From: Streptomyces flaveus
Lineage (GTDB): Bacteria > Actinomycetota > Actinomycetes > Streptomycetales > Streptomycetaceae
Assembly (NCBI RefSeq): GCF_014647675.1
Contig: NZ_BMPQ01000001.1
Span: 63,349-127,348 of the forward strand
Direction: 5' to 3'
Length of the DNA: 64,000 nt
Shown: positions 16,996 through 25,069 of the stretch, piece after piece
How positions within the stretch are numbered: position 1 is the stretch's first letter
Layout: each line of letters opens with the position of its first letter
Notes under the pieces: generated by a model
What the model saw: the letters and a program-made list of their open reading frames with translations, nothing else
What the model was told of the DNA's origin: nothing
Databases searched by the model: none
Translations under genes and position numbers: made by a program

Positions 16996-18399
16996 TCAAG
17001 GGCGGCCCAGGGCCCGGTATTCCCAGCCGGCCGCGCGCCACTGGGCTGGGTTCAGGGCATGGCGGCCGTCGACTATGCGGCGGTGGGACACCACGGCGGC
17101 CATGGCGTGCGGGTCGATCTCGCGGAACTGGGTCCACTCGGTGAGCAGGACCACCACGTCCGCTCCGGCGGCGGCCGTGAGGGCGTCGGAGCCGTAGGTC
17201 AGTTCCGGGAAGGTGCGGCGGGCGTTCTCCGTGGCCGCCGGGTCGACGACCGTGACGTGGGCGCCCGCTTGGTGCAGGGTCCGGGCCACGTCCAGGGCGG
17301 GGGCGTCGCGGATGTCGTCCGAGTTGGGTTTGAACGCGGCGCCGAGGGCGGTGATGCGGGCGCCGGCCAGGTTGCCGCCGACGAGTTCGCGGACCAGGTC
17401 GACGGTGCGGGCCCGGCGGCGCTTGTTGATGGCGTCCACCTCGCGCAGGAAGGCGACGGCCTGGCCGACGCCCAGTTCCTCGGCACGGTGGCTGAAGGCG
17501 CGGATGTCCTTGGGCAGGCAGCCTCCGCCGAAGCCCAGGCCCGGCTTGAGGAAGCGTCCGCCGATCCGGTCGTCGTAGGAGAGTGCCTCGGCGAGGCCCG
17601 TCACATCGGCGCCGGTGGCCTCGCAGACCTCGGCCATGGCGTTGATGTACGAGATCTTGGTGGCGAGGAAGGAGTTGGCGGCGACCTTGACCAGTTCGGC
17701 CGTGCTGAGGTCGGTGACGACCACCGGGGTGTCGCGGGCGATGACGGGGGCGAACGCGGCCCTCAGCCGTTCCTCGGCCCATGCCGACTCCGTGCCGAAG
17801 ACCAGCCGGTCGGGGCGCAGGGTGTCGTCGATGGCGTAGCCCTCGCGCAGGAACTCCGGATTCCAGGCCAGTTCGACGTCGGTTCCCGCGGGGGCGAGCC
17901 GCTGCACCAGTTCCGTCAGCCGGGCCGCGGTGCCCACCGGCACCGTGGACTTGCCGACCACCAGCGTGCGGCGGCGCAAGTGCCCCGCGAGTTCGGTCAC
18001 CGCGCTGTCGACGTAGCGCAGGTCCGCCGCGTCGGAGCCCTTCTGCTGGGGGGTGCCGACGCAGAGGAAATGGACATCGCCGAAGTCACCGGCCTCGGCG
18101 AAGTTGGTCGTGAAGCGCAGTCGGCCGGAGTCCAGAGCCTTGGCCAGCAGTTCGGGCAGGCCCGGCTCGAAGAAGGGGACCCGACCCGAGTTCAGCCACT
18201 CGACCTTGACCGGGTCGACGTCCACGCCCAGGACCTCGTAGCCGAGGACGGCCATGCAGATGGCGTGCGTGGCGCCGAGATAGCCGGTACCGATGACGGT
18301 GAGTCGGGGGACGGGGGCGTCGGAGACGTCGAGTACGGCGGCCATGTCGGCGTCGGGTCTCAGGGCGCTGTCCGGCCTCGGGTCGGTGGCGAGGGTCAT
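16996..18399 (-). CDS. UDP-glucose / GDP-mannose 6-dehydrogenase family enzyme
   Basis: A 467-residue nucleotide-sugar dehydrogenase that oxidises a UDP- or GDP-sugar to the uronic acid. Rossmann motif VIGTGYLGATHAI at 35-47, CVGTPQQKGSDAADL near 113, substrate helix EFLREGYAIDD at 182-192, catalytic Cys294 in GLGFGGGCLPKD, and GAAFKPNSDDIRDAPAL in the C-terminal NAD domain. Sugar specificity cannot be fixed by eye. ATG 18399 has AAGGAG upstream. It is the last gene behind a glycosyltransferase and two beta-helix proteins, where it would supply the activated uronic acid, as AlgD does for alginate. Confidence 0.92.
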   Translation of the reverse strand: MTLATDPRPDSALRPDADMAAVLDVSDAPVPRLTVIGTGYLGATHAICMAVLGYEVLGVDVDPVKVEWLNSGRVPFFEPGLPELLAKALDSGRLRFTTNFAEAGDFGDVHFLCVGTPQQKGSDAADLRYVDSAVTELAGHLRRRTLVVGKSTVPVGTAARLTELVQRLAPAGTDVELAWNPEFLREGYAIDDTLRPDRLVFGTESAWAEERLRAAFAPVIARDTPVVVTDLSTAELVKVAANSFLATKISYINAMAEVCEATGADVTGLAEALSYDDRIGGRFLKPGLGFGGGCLPKDIRAFSHRAEELGVGQAVAFLREVDAINKRRRARTVDLVRELVGGNLAGARITALGAAFKPNSDDIRDAPALDVARTLHQAGAHVTVVDPAATENARRTFPELTYGSDALTAAAGADVVVLLTEWTQFREIDPHAMAAVVSHRRIVDGRHALNPAQWRAAGWEYRALGRP

Positions 18400-18589
18400 G
18401 GCGTGCTCCTTGTGAAAGGTGAGGGTGTGCTCGCTTTGGGGATGGGTGGGCCGGCACAGGGGCCCTTTGGCCGGAAGCTGAGGTGGCTCCTCGGGCCCTG
18501 CGTGGAAGCGGTGTGTGGTTGTTCTGTTGTGGCGTTGCGCGGTGTGCCCGGGTGCAGGGACGGAGCACTGGACGGCGCGTGGAGACAGG

Positions 18590-18618
18590 GCCGGCCCGGG
18601 GGACGGCGTGCGGCCGGC
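18590..18618 (-). terminator. Possible hairpin after the second beta-helix gene
   Basis: GCCGGCC (18590-18596) pairs with GGCCGGC (18612-18618) 20 bases beyond the stop of the beta-helix gene. It lies in the 239-base gap before the dehydrogenase gene, so the dehydrogenase may have its own promoter or depend on read-through. Confidence 0.4.
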
Positions 18619-18638
18619 TCGGGGTCGCCGTAGGCCGG

Positions 18639-19814
18639 TCAGGAACGGGCGCAGTCGACGTTGGCCAGGCCCTCGGCCGCCCCTTCCGCCTTGTTGTCGC
18701 AGGCGACCTTGTTGCCCTCGACGGGGGTGAGCTTGAAGCCGTAGCCGGGTCCGTTCACATCCGCGGTGTTGCCCTTGAACGTGTTGTCGGTGCCCCAGCC
18801 GTCGATGATCTCGTGGGTCTGGAAGCCGTCCTGGAGTGCGTTGCGGCCGGTGTTGCCCTGGATCAGCCAGCCGTTGCCCTTGACGTCGACCCAGGAGTCG
18901 TTGTGGGAGCCGCTCAGGAGTGAGCCGTCGAAGGTGTTGCCGATGACCTTGCCGTCGCTGGTGCCCTCCTTGATGTCGATGGACTCGGCGGTCGTGGCGC
19001 TGATGTCGTTGCCGCTGATCATGTTGCGGTTGCTCGCGTCGGGCTTGCAGTCCGAGACGGTGCACCAGTTGGACTCGGCGGAGCCGATGTAGACGCCCTC
19101 GCCGAACTTCTCCTTGCGCTTGCCGGTGTCGCGGACGGTGTTGTTCAGCACGAGGTTGTCGGTGCTGAAGTTCCGCAGGTGGATGGCCTCGTCGCCGATC
19201 TGCTCGACGGTGAGGCCCTGGATGACCGAGCCCTGCACACGGTCGGCCATCACACCCTTCTGGCTGTTGCGGACGGTGAAGCCGACCAGACGCCAGTGGC
19301 TGGCGCCGTCCAGGTGGAAGCCGTAGTCGCCGTCGGTGCCACCGCCGTCGATCACCGCGCCGGGGCCGCCACAGACGTAGACCGGCCGGTCCGCGGTGCC
19401 CGGGGTGGTGGCCTTGAAGCGGCCCTCGTACGTGCCGTCGGCGAGCCGGATGCTGTCCCCGGGCCCGGCGTCGGCCAGGGCCTGCTCCAGCGAGGCGGCG
19501 TCGTTCACCGTGGCGGTGGCCGCCGGGCAGCTGACCTCCTTGGCGGACGCGGTGCCACCGCCGGACGTCGCGCCCGGGGCGGACCCGGTGGCGGGGGTGG
19601 TGGACGGCGCGGACGGTTCGGCGGTGTCCGTAGGTGCGTCGTCCGTCGAGGCGGTCGGCTTGCGGGTGGTCGAAGTGGGGCCGACCGCACCGGTGGCCCC
19701 GGCCGTGTCCGGGGTGGCCGAGTCCCCGCCGGAGGTCAGGGCCACGATGAGGGCGATCACGGAGCAGATGAACGCCCCCGTCGCCAGCCACAGCACGCGG
19801 TTACCACTGGTCAT
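18639..19814 (-). CDS. Membrane-anchored parallel beta-helix protein (pectin-lyase fold)
   Basis: 391 residues. An N-terminal hydrophobic segment (VLWLATGAFICSVIALIVAL, residues 7-26) is an uncleaved anchor. A Thr/Ser/Pro/Gly-rich linker (27-90) follows. Then a right-handed parallel beta-helix from about 95: DAASLEQALADAGPGDSIRL and GTYEGRFKATTPGT start it, as in chondroitinase-B/PL6-like lyases, with many N-x-N/G turns. It probably acts outside the membrane on a polysaccharide, as lyase or epimerase; no catalytic set can be assigned by eye. Its ATG overlaps the preceding gene's last 14 bases. Confidence 0.82.
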   Translation of the reverse strand: MTSGNRVLWLATGAFICSVIALIVALTSGGDSATPDTAGATGAVGPTSTTRKPTASTDDAPTDTAEPSAPSTTPATGSAPGATSGGGTASAKEVSCPAATATVNDAASLEQALADAGPGDSIRLADGTYEGRFKATTPGTADRPVYVCGGPGAVIDGGGTDGDYGFHLDGASHWRLVGFTVRNSQKGVMADRVQGSVIQGLTVEQIGDEAIHLRNFSTDNLVLNNTVRDTGKRKEKFGEGVYIGSAESNWCTVSDCKPDASNRNMISGNDISATTAESIDIKEGTSDGKVIGNTFDGSLLSGSHNDSWVDVKGNGWLIQGNTGRNALQDGFQTHEIIDGWGTDNTFKGNTADVNGPGYGFKLTPVEGNKVACDNKAEGAAEGLANVDCARS

Positions 19815-21927
19815 TGGTCATCACCGGAACCCGGTTGTGGGGGTTGTGTGCGGCCAGGTGGATCTCCGTGGGCGGAGGGGCCGGCAGGGTCTGCTTGTCG
19901 GCGTAGGGGTGGACGCGTCCGCGGCGGCCTCGTCCCCGGCTTGCGTGGCGTCGCTGCCCCATCACCGCCGACAGGAGGATGAGCAGCAGGATGAAGGTCC
20001 ACAGCAGGGTCATCGGGCTGGCGTAGTGCCGGAACTTGGTCCAGAAGGAACTGGTGTCGTGCCAGGCGAAGGTCTGGTTCTTCTTGATGTCCGTGTCGCC
20101 GCCCGCGCGGACGGTGTCCAGGGCGCTCGGCCCGACGCCGGCGATGACGTTGTACGAGATCGTCGAGCCGCCGACGCCGCCCACCATGGAGACGCCGTGG
20201 TTGGTGGCGTCCTGGATGGTGTTGCCGCGCACTTCGGCGACCGAGTCGCGGATGTAGACGCCGGTGTCGGCGTTCTCGACGATGTTGCCGGTGACCTGCG
20301 CCGCCGTCACGCCGTCGCGTATCGAGATGCCCTGCCGGATCTGGCCCTTCAGACGGTTCCCGGTGATCGCCACCTTCGCGGCGTCCTTGCGGGCGACGAT
20401 GCCCATGTCACCGCCGCGGACGTTGTTGTTCTGCACGCCGACGTCCACCCCGCCGAGGATCTCGATGCCGTAGCGGCCGTTGTCCTCGGCGGTGCTGTTG
20501 GAGACCGAGTTGTTGCCGTAGCTGCTGATGGACTCGCCGGAGGCGGAGGGACCGCTCGCCAGGGGCCGGCCGCTGAGGATGAAACCGTTGCCGCCGTTGT
20601 CCCGCGCGGTGGATCCGGTGATCTTGACCTGCTGGGTGGCGCGGGCGAGGACGAAGCCGTTGCCGCCGTTGTCCTTGGAGGTGGTCCGTTCGACGTCGGC
20701 GTTGGTGACGTAGCGGTGCAGTACGAGGCCGTCCTGGAAGCTCTTCAGCACCTTGGTGTCGGTGATGCTGACCCCGGTGGCGCCGGAGACGAACAGTCCG
20801 TAGGTGTTGCCCGTGACCGTGGAGTGGTCGACCTCCGCCGACACATATGACATGTCGGGCACGGTGAACCTGCTGTCCGGTGTGGTCAGCTCGCCGGGCG
20901 GCTGGGCGAGCACTCCGCCGCTGCTGGGCGTCTCCTCCGCCTCCTCCTCCGCCTTGTCCGCGGCCTCCGCCCGCTCGCGCTGGTTGAGGTCGTCGCCGGT
21001 CGGGGTGTCCGGGCCGTCGATGTTCCCGGTGTCGGGGCGGTCGGTTCCGGTGAGGCTGAGGCCGCCGGTGCGGCCGCTCCAGAAGCCGAGGTTGCCGACG
21101 GTGGCGTACTTCATGTCGAACTGGCCGCCGATGGCGCGGATGTAGGCCCTGCCGTCCCGTACGTCGATGTCCGGCTTGTTGGTACGGGTGTCCCAGCTGC
21201 CGATCTTCATCTGCGCCTGTGCGGTGCCCTCCAGGGTCAGTCGGCCGCCGAAGGAGACGATGGAGACGAAGCCCTTGTTGCTGCTGGCCATCCGTATCGT
21301 CAGGCCGCCCGGGTTGGACAGTTTCAGCTTGGCGCCTGCGTTGAGGTAGAGGTTCTCGGTCAGCAGGTAGGACCCGTCGCGCTTGCGGACGAAGGTCTGC
21401 GGGGCGAGGGAGAGCAGGTCGGAGATGCTGTACGGCTTGGTGCGCCCGGTGAGGACCAGCGTGTAGCCGCTTCCGGTGTCCAGCCGGTACGGCTGCGACC
21501 ACTTGGCGCCCTTGAGCGGGGCGACCGCGGCGACGGCGCGGACCTGGTCAAGCCGTTTGTCCTCGGCGGCGACCAGGGCCGCCTGGGTCTCGGACTCCTC
21601 GGGGGTGAACGCCTGTCCCTCGCCGTCGTCCGCGGCACCGGCACGGGCTCCGGCCAGGACACTCTCCGCGACGATCGTCTTCGGCGCGGCATGGGCGACG
21701 GGCGCGGACCCGAGGAGCGCAACGGCGACCAGGGGCAGGAAGGCGGCGGCTGCCGCCGTGCCACGCAGCGTTCGGAAGGCGTGAGCGGTTCGCAGGACGG
21801 GCTCCGGTGAGAATCGAGAGCGGTGTCCCGGCCCGCGGGCGGTCCGCTCTGTCTGAAGGTGTGCCTGGTGGCCTCGCCGAGGGTGTGCCTGATGGTCTCG
21901 CCGAGGGTGTGCCTGATGGAGTGTCAC
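19801..21927 (-). CDS. Secreted, C-terminally anchored parallel beta-helix protein
   Basis: 708 residues from GTG 21927, whose GTGA overlaps the stop of the glycosyltransferase gene. An unusual N-terminal extension with repeats of HQAHPRR (encoded by a 24-bp tandem DNA repeat) precedes a signal peptide (FLPLVAVALLGSAPVAHA, near 68-85). The body has N-terminal beta structure, an acidic coiled stretch (NQRERAEAADKAEEEAEE), then about ten beta-helix coils (SYVSAEVDHSTVTGNTYGLF onward), and ends with the membrane span MTLLWTFILLLILLSAVMG. This resembles AlgG-like epimerase or CASH-domain proteins; I do not see the AlgG DPHD motif. The true start could be internal. Confidence 0.8.
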   Translation of the reverse strand: MTLHQAHPRRDHQAHPRRGHQAHLQTERTARGPGHRSRFSPEPVLRTAHAFRTLRGTAAAAAFLPLVAVALLGSAPVAHAAPKTIVAESVLAGARAGAADDGEGQAFTPEESETQAALVAAEDKRLDQVRAVAAVAPLKGAKWSQPYRLDTGSGYTLVLTGRTKPYSISDLLSLAPQTFVRKRDGSYLLTENLYLNAGAKLKLSNPGGLTIRMASSNKGFVSIVSFGGRLTLEGTAQAQMKIGSWDTRTNKPDIDVRDGRAYIRAIGGQFDMKYATVGNLGFWSGRTGGLSLTGTDRPDTGNIDGPDTPTGDDLNQRERAEAADKAEEEAEETPSSGGVLAQPPGELTTPDSRFTVPDMSYVSAEVDHSTVTGNTYGLFVSGATGVSITDTKVLKSFQDGLVLHRYVTNADVERTTSKDNGGNGFVLARATQQVKITGSTARDNGGNGFILSGRPLASGPSASGESISSYGNNSVSNSTAEDNGRYGIEILGGVDVGVQNNNVRGGDMGIVARKDAAKVAITGNRLKGQIRQGISIRDGVTAAQVTGNIVENADTGVYIRDSVAEVRGNTIQDATNHGVSMVGGVGGSTISYNVIAGVGPSALDTVRAGGDTDIKKNQTFAWHDTSSFWTKFRHYASPMTLLWTFILLLILLSAVMGQRRHASRGRGRRGRVHPYADKQTLPAPPPTEIHLAAHNPHNRVPVMTNDQW
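21855..21920. repeat. 24-bp tandem repeat, 2.75 copies, inside a gene 5' end
   Basis: Units at 21855-21878, 21879-21902 and 21903-21920 (partial) share the core GGTGTGCCTGATGG-CTCGCC. In the minus-strand frame of the beta-helix gene they encode repeats of HQAHPRR(D/G). The repeat number should be slippage-prone. Confidence 0.8.
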
Positions 21928-23231
21928 GGCTGGAACACCCCCTCGCGGCGGCCGCCGGCGGCGGGCGGCCGCTGGGGGCCGTTGCCCGAGAGGGACGCGG
22001 CGTTCTGGCCTTCTCCGCCGATGCTGTTGCTGGTGCGGGTCAGCCAACCCTGCTTGTTCATGGTGATGAAGGCCCACAGTTTGATCGGCAGGGAGATCAT
22101 CACGACCACGAGGGCCAGCAGCGGCAGCACCAGCACATCCCGCGGATGTCTGCGCAAGTGCGAGTAGCCGCGGATACCGCGTCCCACGAAGAGCCAGATC
22201 AGGACCAGGACCACCCCGCGGCCGGTCAACTCCAGTCGGCTGAGCAGCAGATAGCCCAACGCCATGCCCATGGTCACAGGCGTCAGCAGGATCTGCAGCA
22301 CGGTGATCTTGGTGACCAGCGGGACCCGCCACAGCCAGCCCTTGTAGATCGCCGTCAGATAGCAACGGTAGGAGTTGCGGCTCCAGCGCACCCGCTGCTT
22401 GACGAAGGCCCGGAACGAGGACGGGAACATGGACAGCGCCCGCGCGCTGCTCTGGTGCACGGTCTTGTACCCGGAGGCCAGTACCAGCCAGGTCAGCCGG
22501 CCGTCGTCACCGGCGACGCAACGCCGGCCGAGGAAGAACTCGTTCTCCAGGTTCTCCAGAACGGGGTCTATCGCGGCCTTGCGGTAGGCGGCCGTGCGGC
22601 CGGACAGACACGCGACGGCACCGGCGCGGCCCATGGCGGGCACGTAGTCGTAGTAGCGCAGGTTGACCAGCCAGTCGGCGATGCGCCGCCAGACGCTGCT
22701 CCGGCGCATGAAGACGTTCTGCTGGGTGCCGACTCCGCCGACCTTGGGGTCGGCGAAGGGCATCTGCACGGCGTCGAGCAGCCCCGGCTGCCAGCGGGTG
22801 TCCGAGTCGACCAGCACCACGAGTTCGCCACGCGCGGCCCGTATCCCCACACCCAGCGCGGACCGCTTGCCCCGGTGCTCGAACGCGAGCACCCGCACCC
22901 GCCGGTCCATCACCTCCGACAGCCTGCGGAGCACCTCGTGGTCCTCGATGTCGGGGACGATGATCACCTCGTCGGGTCCCTGGGCCAGCCAGGTCTCCAG
23001 ACAGTCGAGCAGGATGTCCGGGTCCTCGCGGTAGGCGGGGACCACGACGGACACGGAGGTCCGGTAGTTGTTCACGACCGGCCTGGCGAAGCGGGAAAGG
23101 ATCGCCCGGTAGAGCCAGAGCCCCCAGACGAATGCACCGGCGATGCCCAGCGGCATCACCTCACGCCACGACGTTTCCCCAACCGCCGCAACGGTCCATG
23201 ACCAAAAAGCGTCGAAGTAGTCCGAGATCAA
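21924..23231 (-). CDS. Processive family 2 glycosyltransferase (Alg8/hyaluronan-synthase-like)
   Basis: A 435-residue membrane glycosyltransferase. One TM helix (27-46) precedes a GT2 domain with VVVPAYRED (62-70), DSDT (142-145), GDD (241-243) and QRVRW (279-283), the D, DxD, D, Q(Q/R)xRW set of processive synthases. Three or four C-terminal TM helices (about 300-395) follow, forming the export pore in such enzymes. It would polymerise a nucleotide-sugar, probably a uronate, and extrude it. The start is TTG 23231 behind GGGGGGGACC. It is the first gene of the polysaccharide cluster and is translationally coupled to the beta-helix gene. Confidence 0.9.
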   Translation of the reverse strand: MISDYFDAFWSWTVAAVGETSWREVMPLGIAGAFVWGLWLYRAILSRFARPVVNNYRTSVSVVVPAYREDPDILLDCLETWLAQGPDEVIIVPDIEDHEVLRRLSEVMDRRVRVLAFEHRGKRSALGVGIRAARGELVVLVDSDTRWQPGLLDAVQMPFADPKVGGVGTQQNVFMRRSSVWRRIADWLVNLRYYDYVPAMGRAGAVACLSGRTAAYRKAAIDPVLENLENEFFLGRRCVAGDDGRLTWLVLASGYKTVHQSSARALSMFPSSFRAFVKQRVRWSRNSYRCYLTAIYKGWLWRVPLVTKITVLQILLTPVTMGMALGYLLLSRLELTGRGVVLVLIWLFVGRGIRGYSHLRRHPRDVLVLPLLALVVVMISLPIKLWAFITMNKQGWLTRTSNSIGGEGQNAASLSGNGPQRPPAAGGRREGVFQP

Positions 23232-23786
23232 CAGGTCCCCCCCAGGAACACACCAGGACCGAGCAAGATCCCAAAGGTGCGGTCTGCGCCATATATGGCG
23301 GGGACTCTAGAGGGGGATTCATCTTTTCTTCACAGCAGAAACACAAATGTCATCGAGTCACTGGGGTCTGGCGGGGCGAAGGCGGGTACCCGGGACCGGA
23401 CTTGACGGCTGAAGAAGGGCTGTTTTCAGCCGCGTGTACATGACCTAATAGGTAGCCATATCCCGTTCCATACAGGGAAGTTACCTGCGGTAGCGGACAT
23501 TGCGCCTGTTGCCGTGCATGCCGGGCGGGGCCAGCGAGAAGAAGGGCAGCATCCGAGGCGAATGTGATGTAAGTCACGGCAACGTAATCGTCATTGGTGG
23601 CCGCAGGGTTCGTCAGCACCTGACGCTCCGGCCGTCGGTCCGCCCGCGGCGATGCGCTGGAAAACGGCGAAGACACAGACAAACGGGACACCGATGAGAG
23701 TGGCGGCGGCCATCAGGGCGCACCAGGACGCTCCGCGACGGCCGACGAAGGCCCGTTACGGGTTGAACGGCAGGCCCCCGAACAAC
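23232..23786. promoter_or_regulatory. 555-base leader/promoter region of the polysaccharide cluster
   Basis: No convincing gene. It is less GC-rich than its surroundings. It contains a perfect 14-bp palindrome CGCCATATATGGCG (23287-23300) about 56 bases before the glycosyltransferase start, the dyad ACCTA-A-TAGGT (23443-23453), TACC-TGC-GGTA (about 23483-23493), and GGCTGAA/TTCAGCC (23407-23431). These look like regulator sites or leader structure; I could not match a known riboswitch class. The distal part also holds the 3' flank of dusB. Confidence 0.5.
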
Positions 23787-24965
23787 TCAGCCCCCGGACG
23801 TGTCCAACTCCGCGTCCTCGCCGACCCCCGCGCAGTCGTACGGGTCCTTCAGCCAACCGTCCGGCAGGACGACCCTGTTGTTGCCGGACGTACGGCCGCG
23901 GGGCCCGTCCGCGCCCGTCGGCCACGGCTGGTCGAGGTCCAACTCATCGAGCCCGGAACGGAGTTCGGCCAGGGACGACGTGATCGCAAGGCGCTTGCGC
24001 ATTTCGGAGCCGACCGCGAAACCCTTCAGGTACCAGGCCACGTGCTTGCGGAAGTCGATGACTCCGCGCGTCTCGTCGCCGATCCACTCGCCGAGCAGGG
24101 TCGCGTGGCGGACCATGACCGCCGCCACCTCACGAAGCGTCGGACGAGCGCTGCATCCATCAGGGCCTCCGGCCCGGGCATCCGTACGGCCCTCGAACGC
24201 CGCCACCAGGTCCGCGAACAACCACGGCCGCCCAAGGCAACCCCGGCCGACAACCACCCCGTCGCAACCAGTCGCCCGTACCATCCGCAACGCGTCGTCG
24301 GCCGACCAGATGTCGCCGTTGCCGAGTACCGGGATCTCCGGTACGTGCTCCTTGAGGCGGGCGATCGCGTCCCAGTCCGCCGTGCCGCCGTAGTGCTGGG
24401 CGGCCGTGCGGCCGTGGAGGGCGATCGCCGTCACGCCCTCCTCCACGGCGATCCGGCCCGCGTCCAGGTACGTGATGTGGTCGTCGTCGATGCCCTTGCG
24501 CATCTTCATCGTGACCGGCAGGTCCCCGGCACCGCTCACCGCCTCGCGCAGGATCGCGCGCAGCAGGTGGCGCTTGTACGGGAGGGCCGAGCCGCCGCCC
24601 TTGCGCGTCACCTTCGGTACCGGGCAGCCGAAGTTGAGGTCGATGTGGTCGGCGAGGTCCTCCTCCGCGATCATGCGGACGGCCTTGCCGACGGTCGCCG
24701 GGTCGACCCCGTACAACTGGATCGAGCGCGGAGTCTCCGAGGCGTCGAAGTGGATCAGCTGCATGGTCTTCTCGTTGCGCTCGACCAGCGCCCGGGTCGT
24801 GATCATCTCGCTGACGAACAAGCCCTTGCCGCCGCTGAACTCCCTGCACAGCGTGCGGAACGGCGCGTTCGTGATCCCGGCCATGGGGGCGAGAACGACG
24901 GGCGGCCGCACCGGGTGCGGGCCGATCGACAGCGGGGAGTTCACGAGGGGTGTGGACGTGGGCAT
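23787..24965 (-). CDS. dusB: tRNA-dihydrouridine synthase
   Basis: A 392-residue Dus-family flavoenzyme that reduces uridine in tRNA using FMN and NADPH. FMN-barrel motifs: VVLAPMAGITNAPFRTLCR (23-41), SIQLYGVDP (81-89), the catalytic Cys114 in DLNFGCPVPKVTRKGGGSAL, ITALHGRT-type ALHGRTAAQHY, and VLGNGDIWSADDAL. A short extra loop (GRTDARAGGPDGCSARP) sits before the C-terminal helical domain. The start is ATG 24965, with ATG 24974 also possible. It is a conserved Streptomyces core gene here separated from ppdK by accessory operons. Confidence 0.93.
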   Translation of the reverse strand: MPTSTPLVNSPLSIGPHPVRPPVVLAPMAGITNAPFRTLCREFSGGKGLFVSEMITTRALVERNEKTMQLIHFDASETPRSIQLYGVDPATVGKAVRMIAEEDLADHIDLNFGCPVPKVTRKGGGSALPYKRHLLRAILREAVSGAGDLPVTMKMRKGIDDDHITYLDAGRIAVEEGVTAIALHGRTAAQHYGGTADWDAIARLKEHVPEIPVLGNGDIWSADDALRMVRATGCDGVVVGRGCLGRPWLFADLVAAFEGRTDARAGGPDGCSARPTLREVAAVMVRHATLLGEWIGDETRGVIDFRKHVAWYLKGFAVGSEMRKRLAITSSLAELRSGLDELDLDQPWPTGADGPRGRTSGNNRVVLPDGWLKDPYDCAGVGEDAELDTSGG

Positions 24966-25069
24966 GCGACCCATTGTCCCGTACGCCGACGGGCACGAGC
25001 CACGGCCTTTCGACGATCGACCAGAGTCGTTAGTTAGGCGCACTACTGAAATCGGCGTACCCTGATGGA

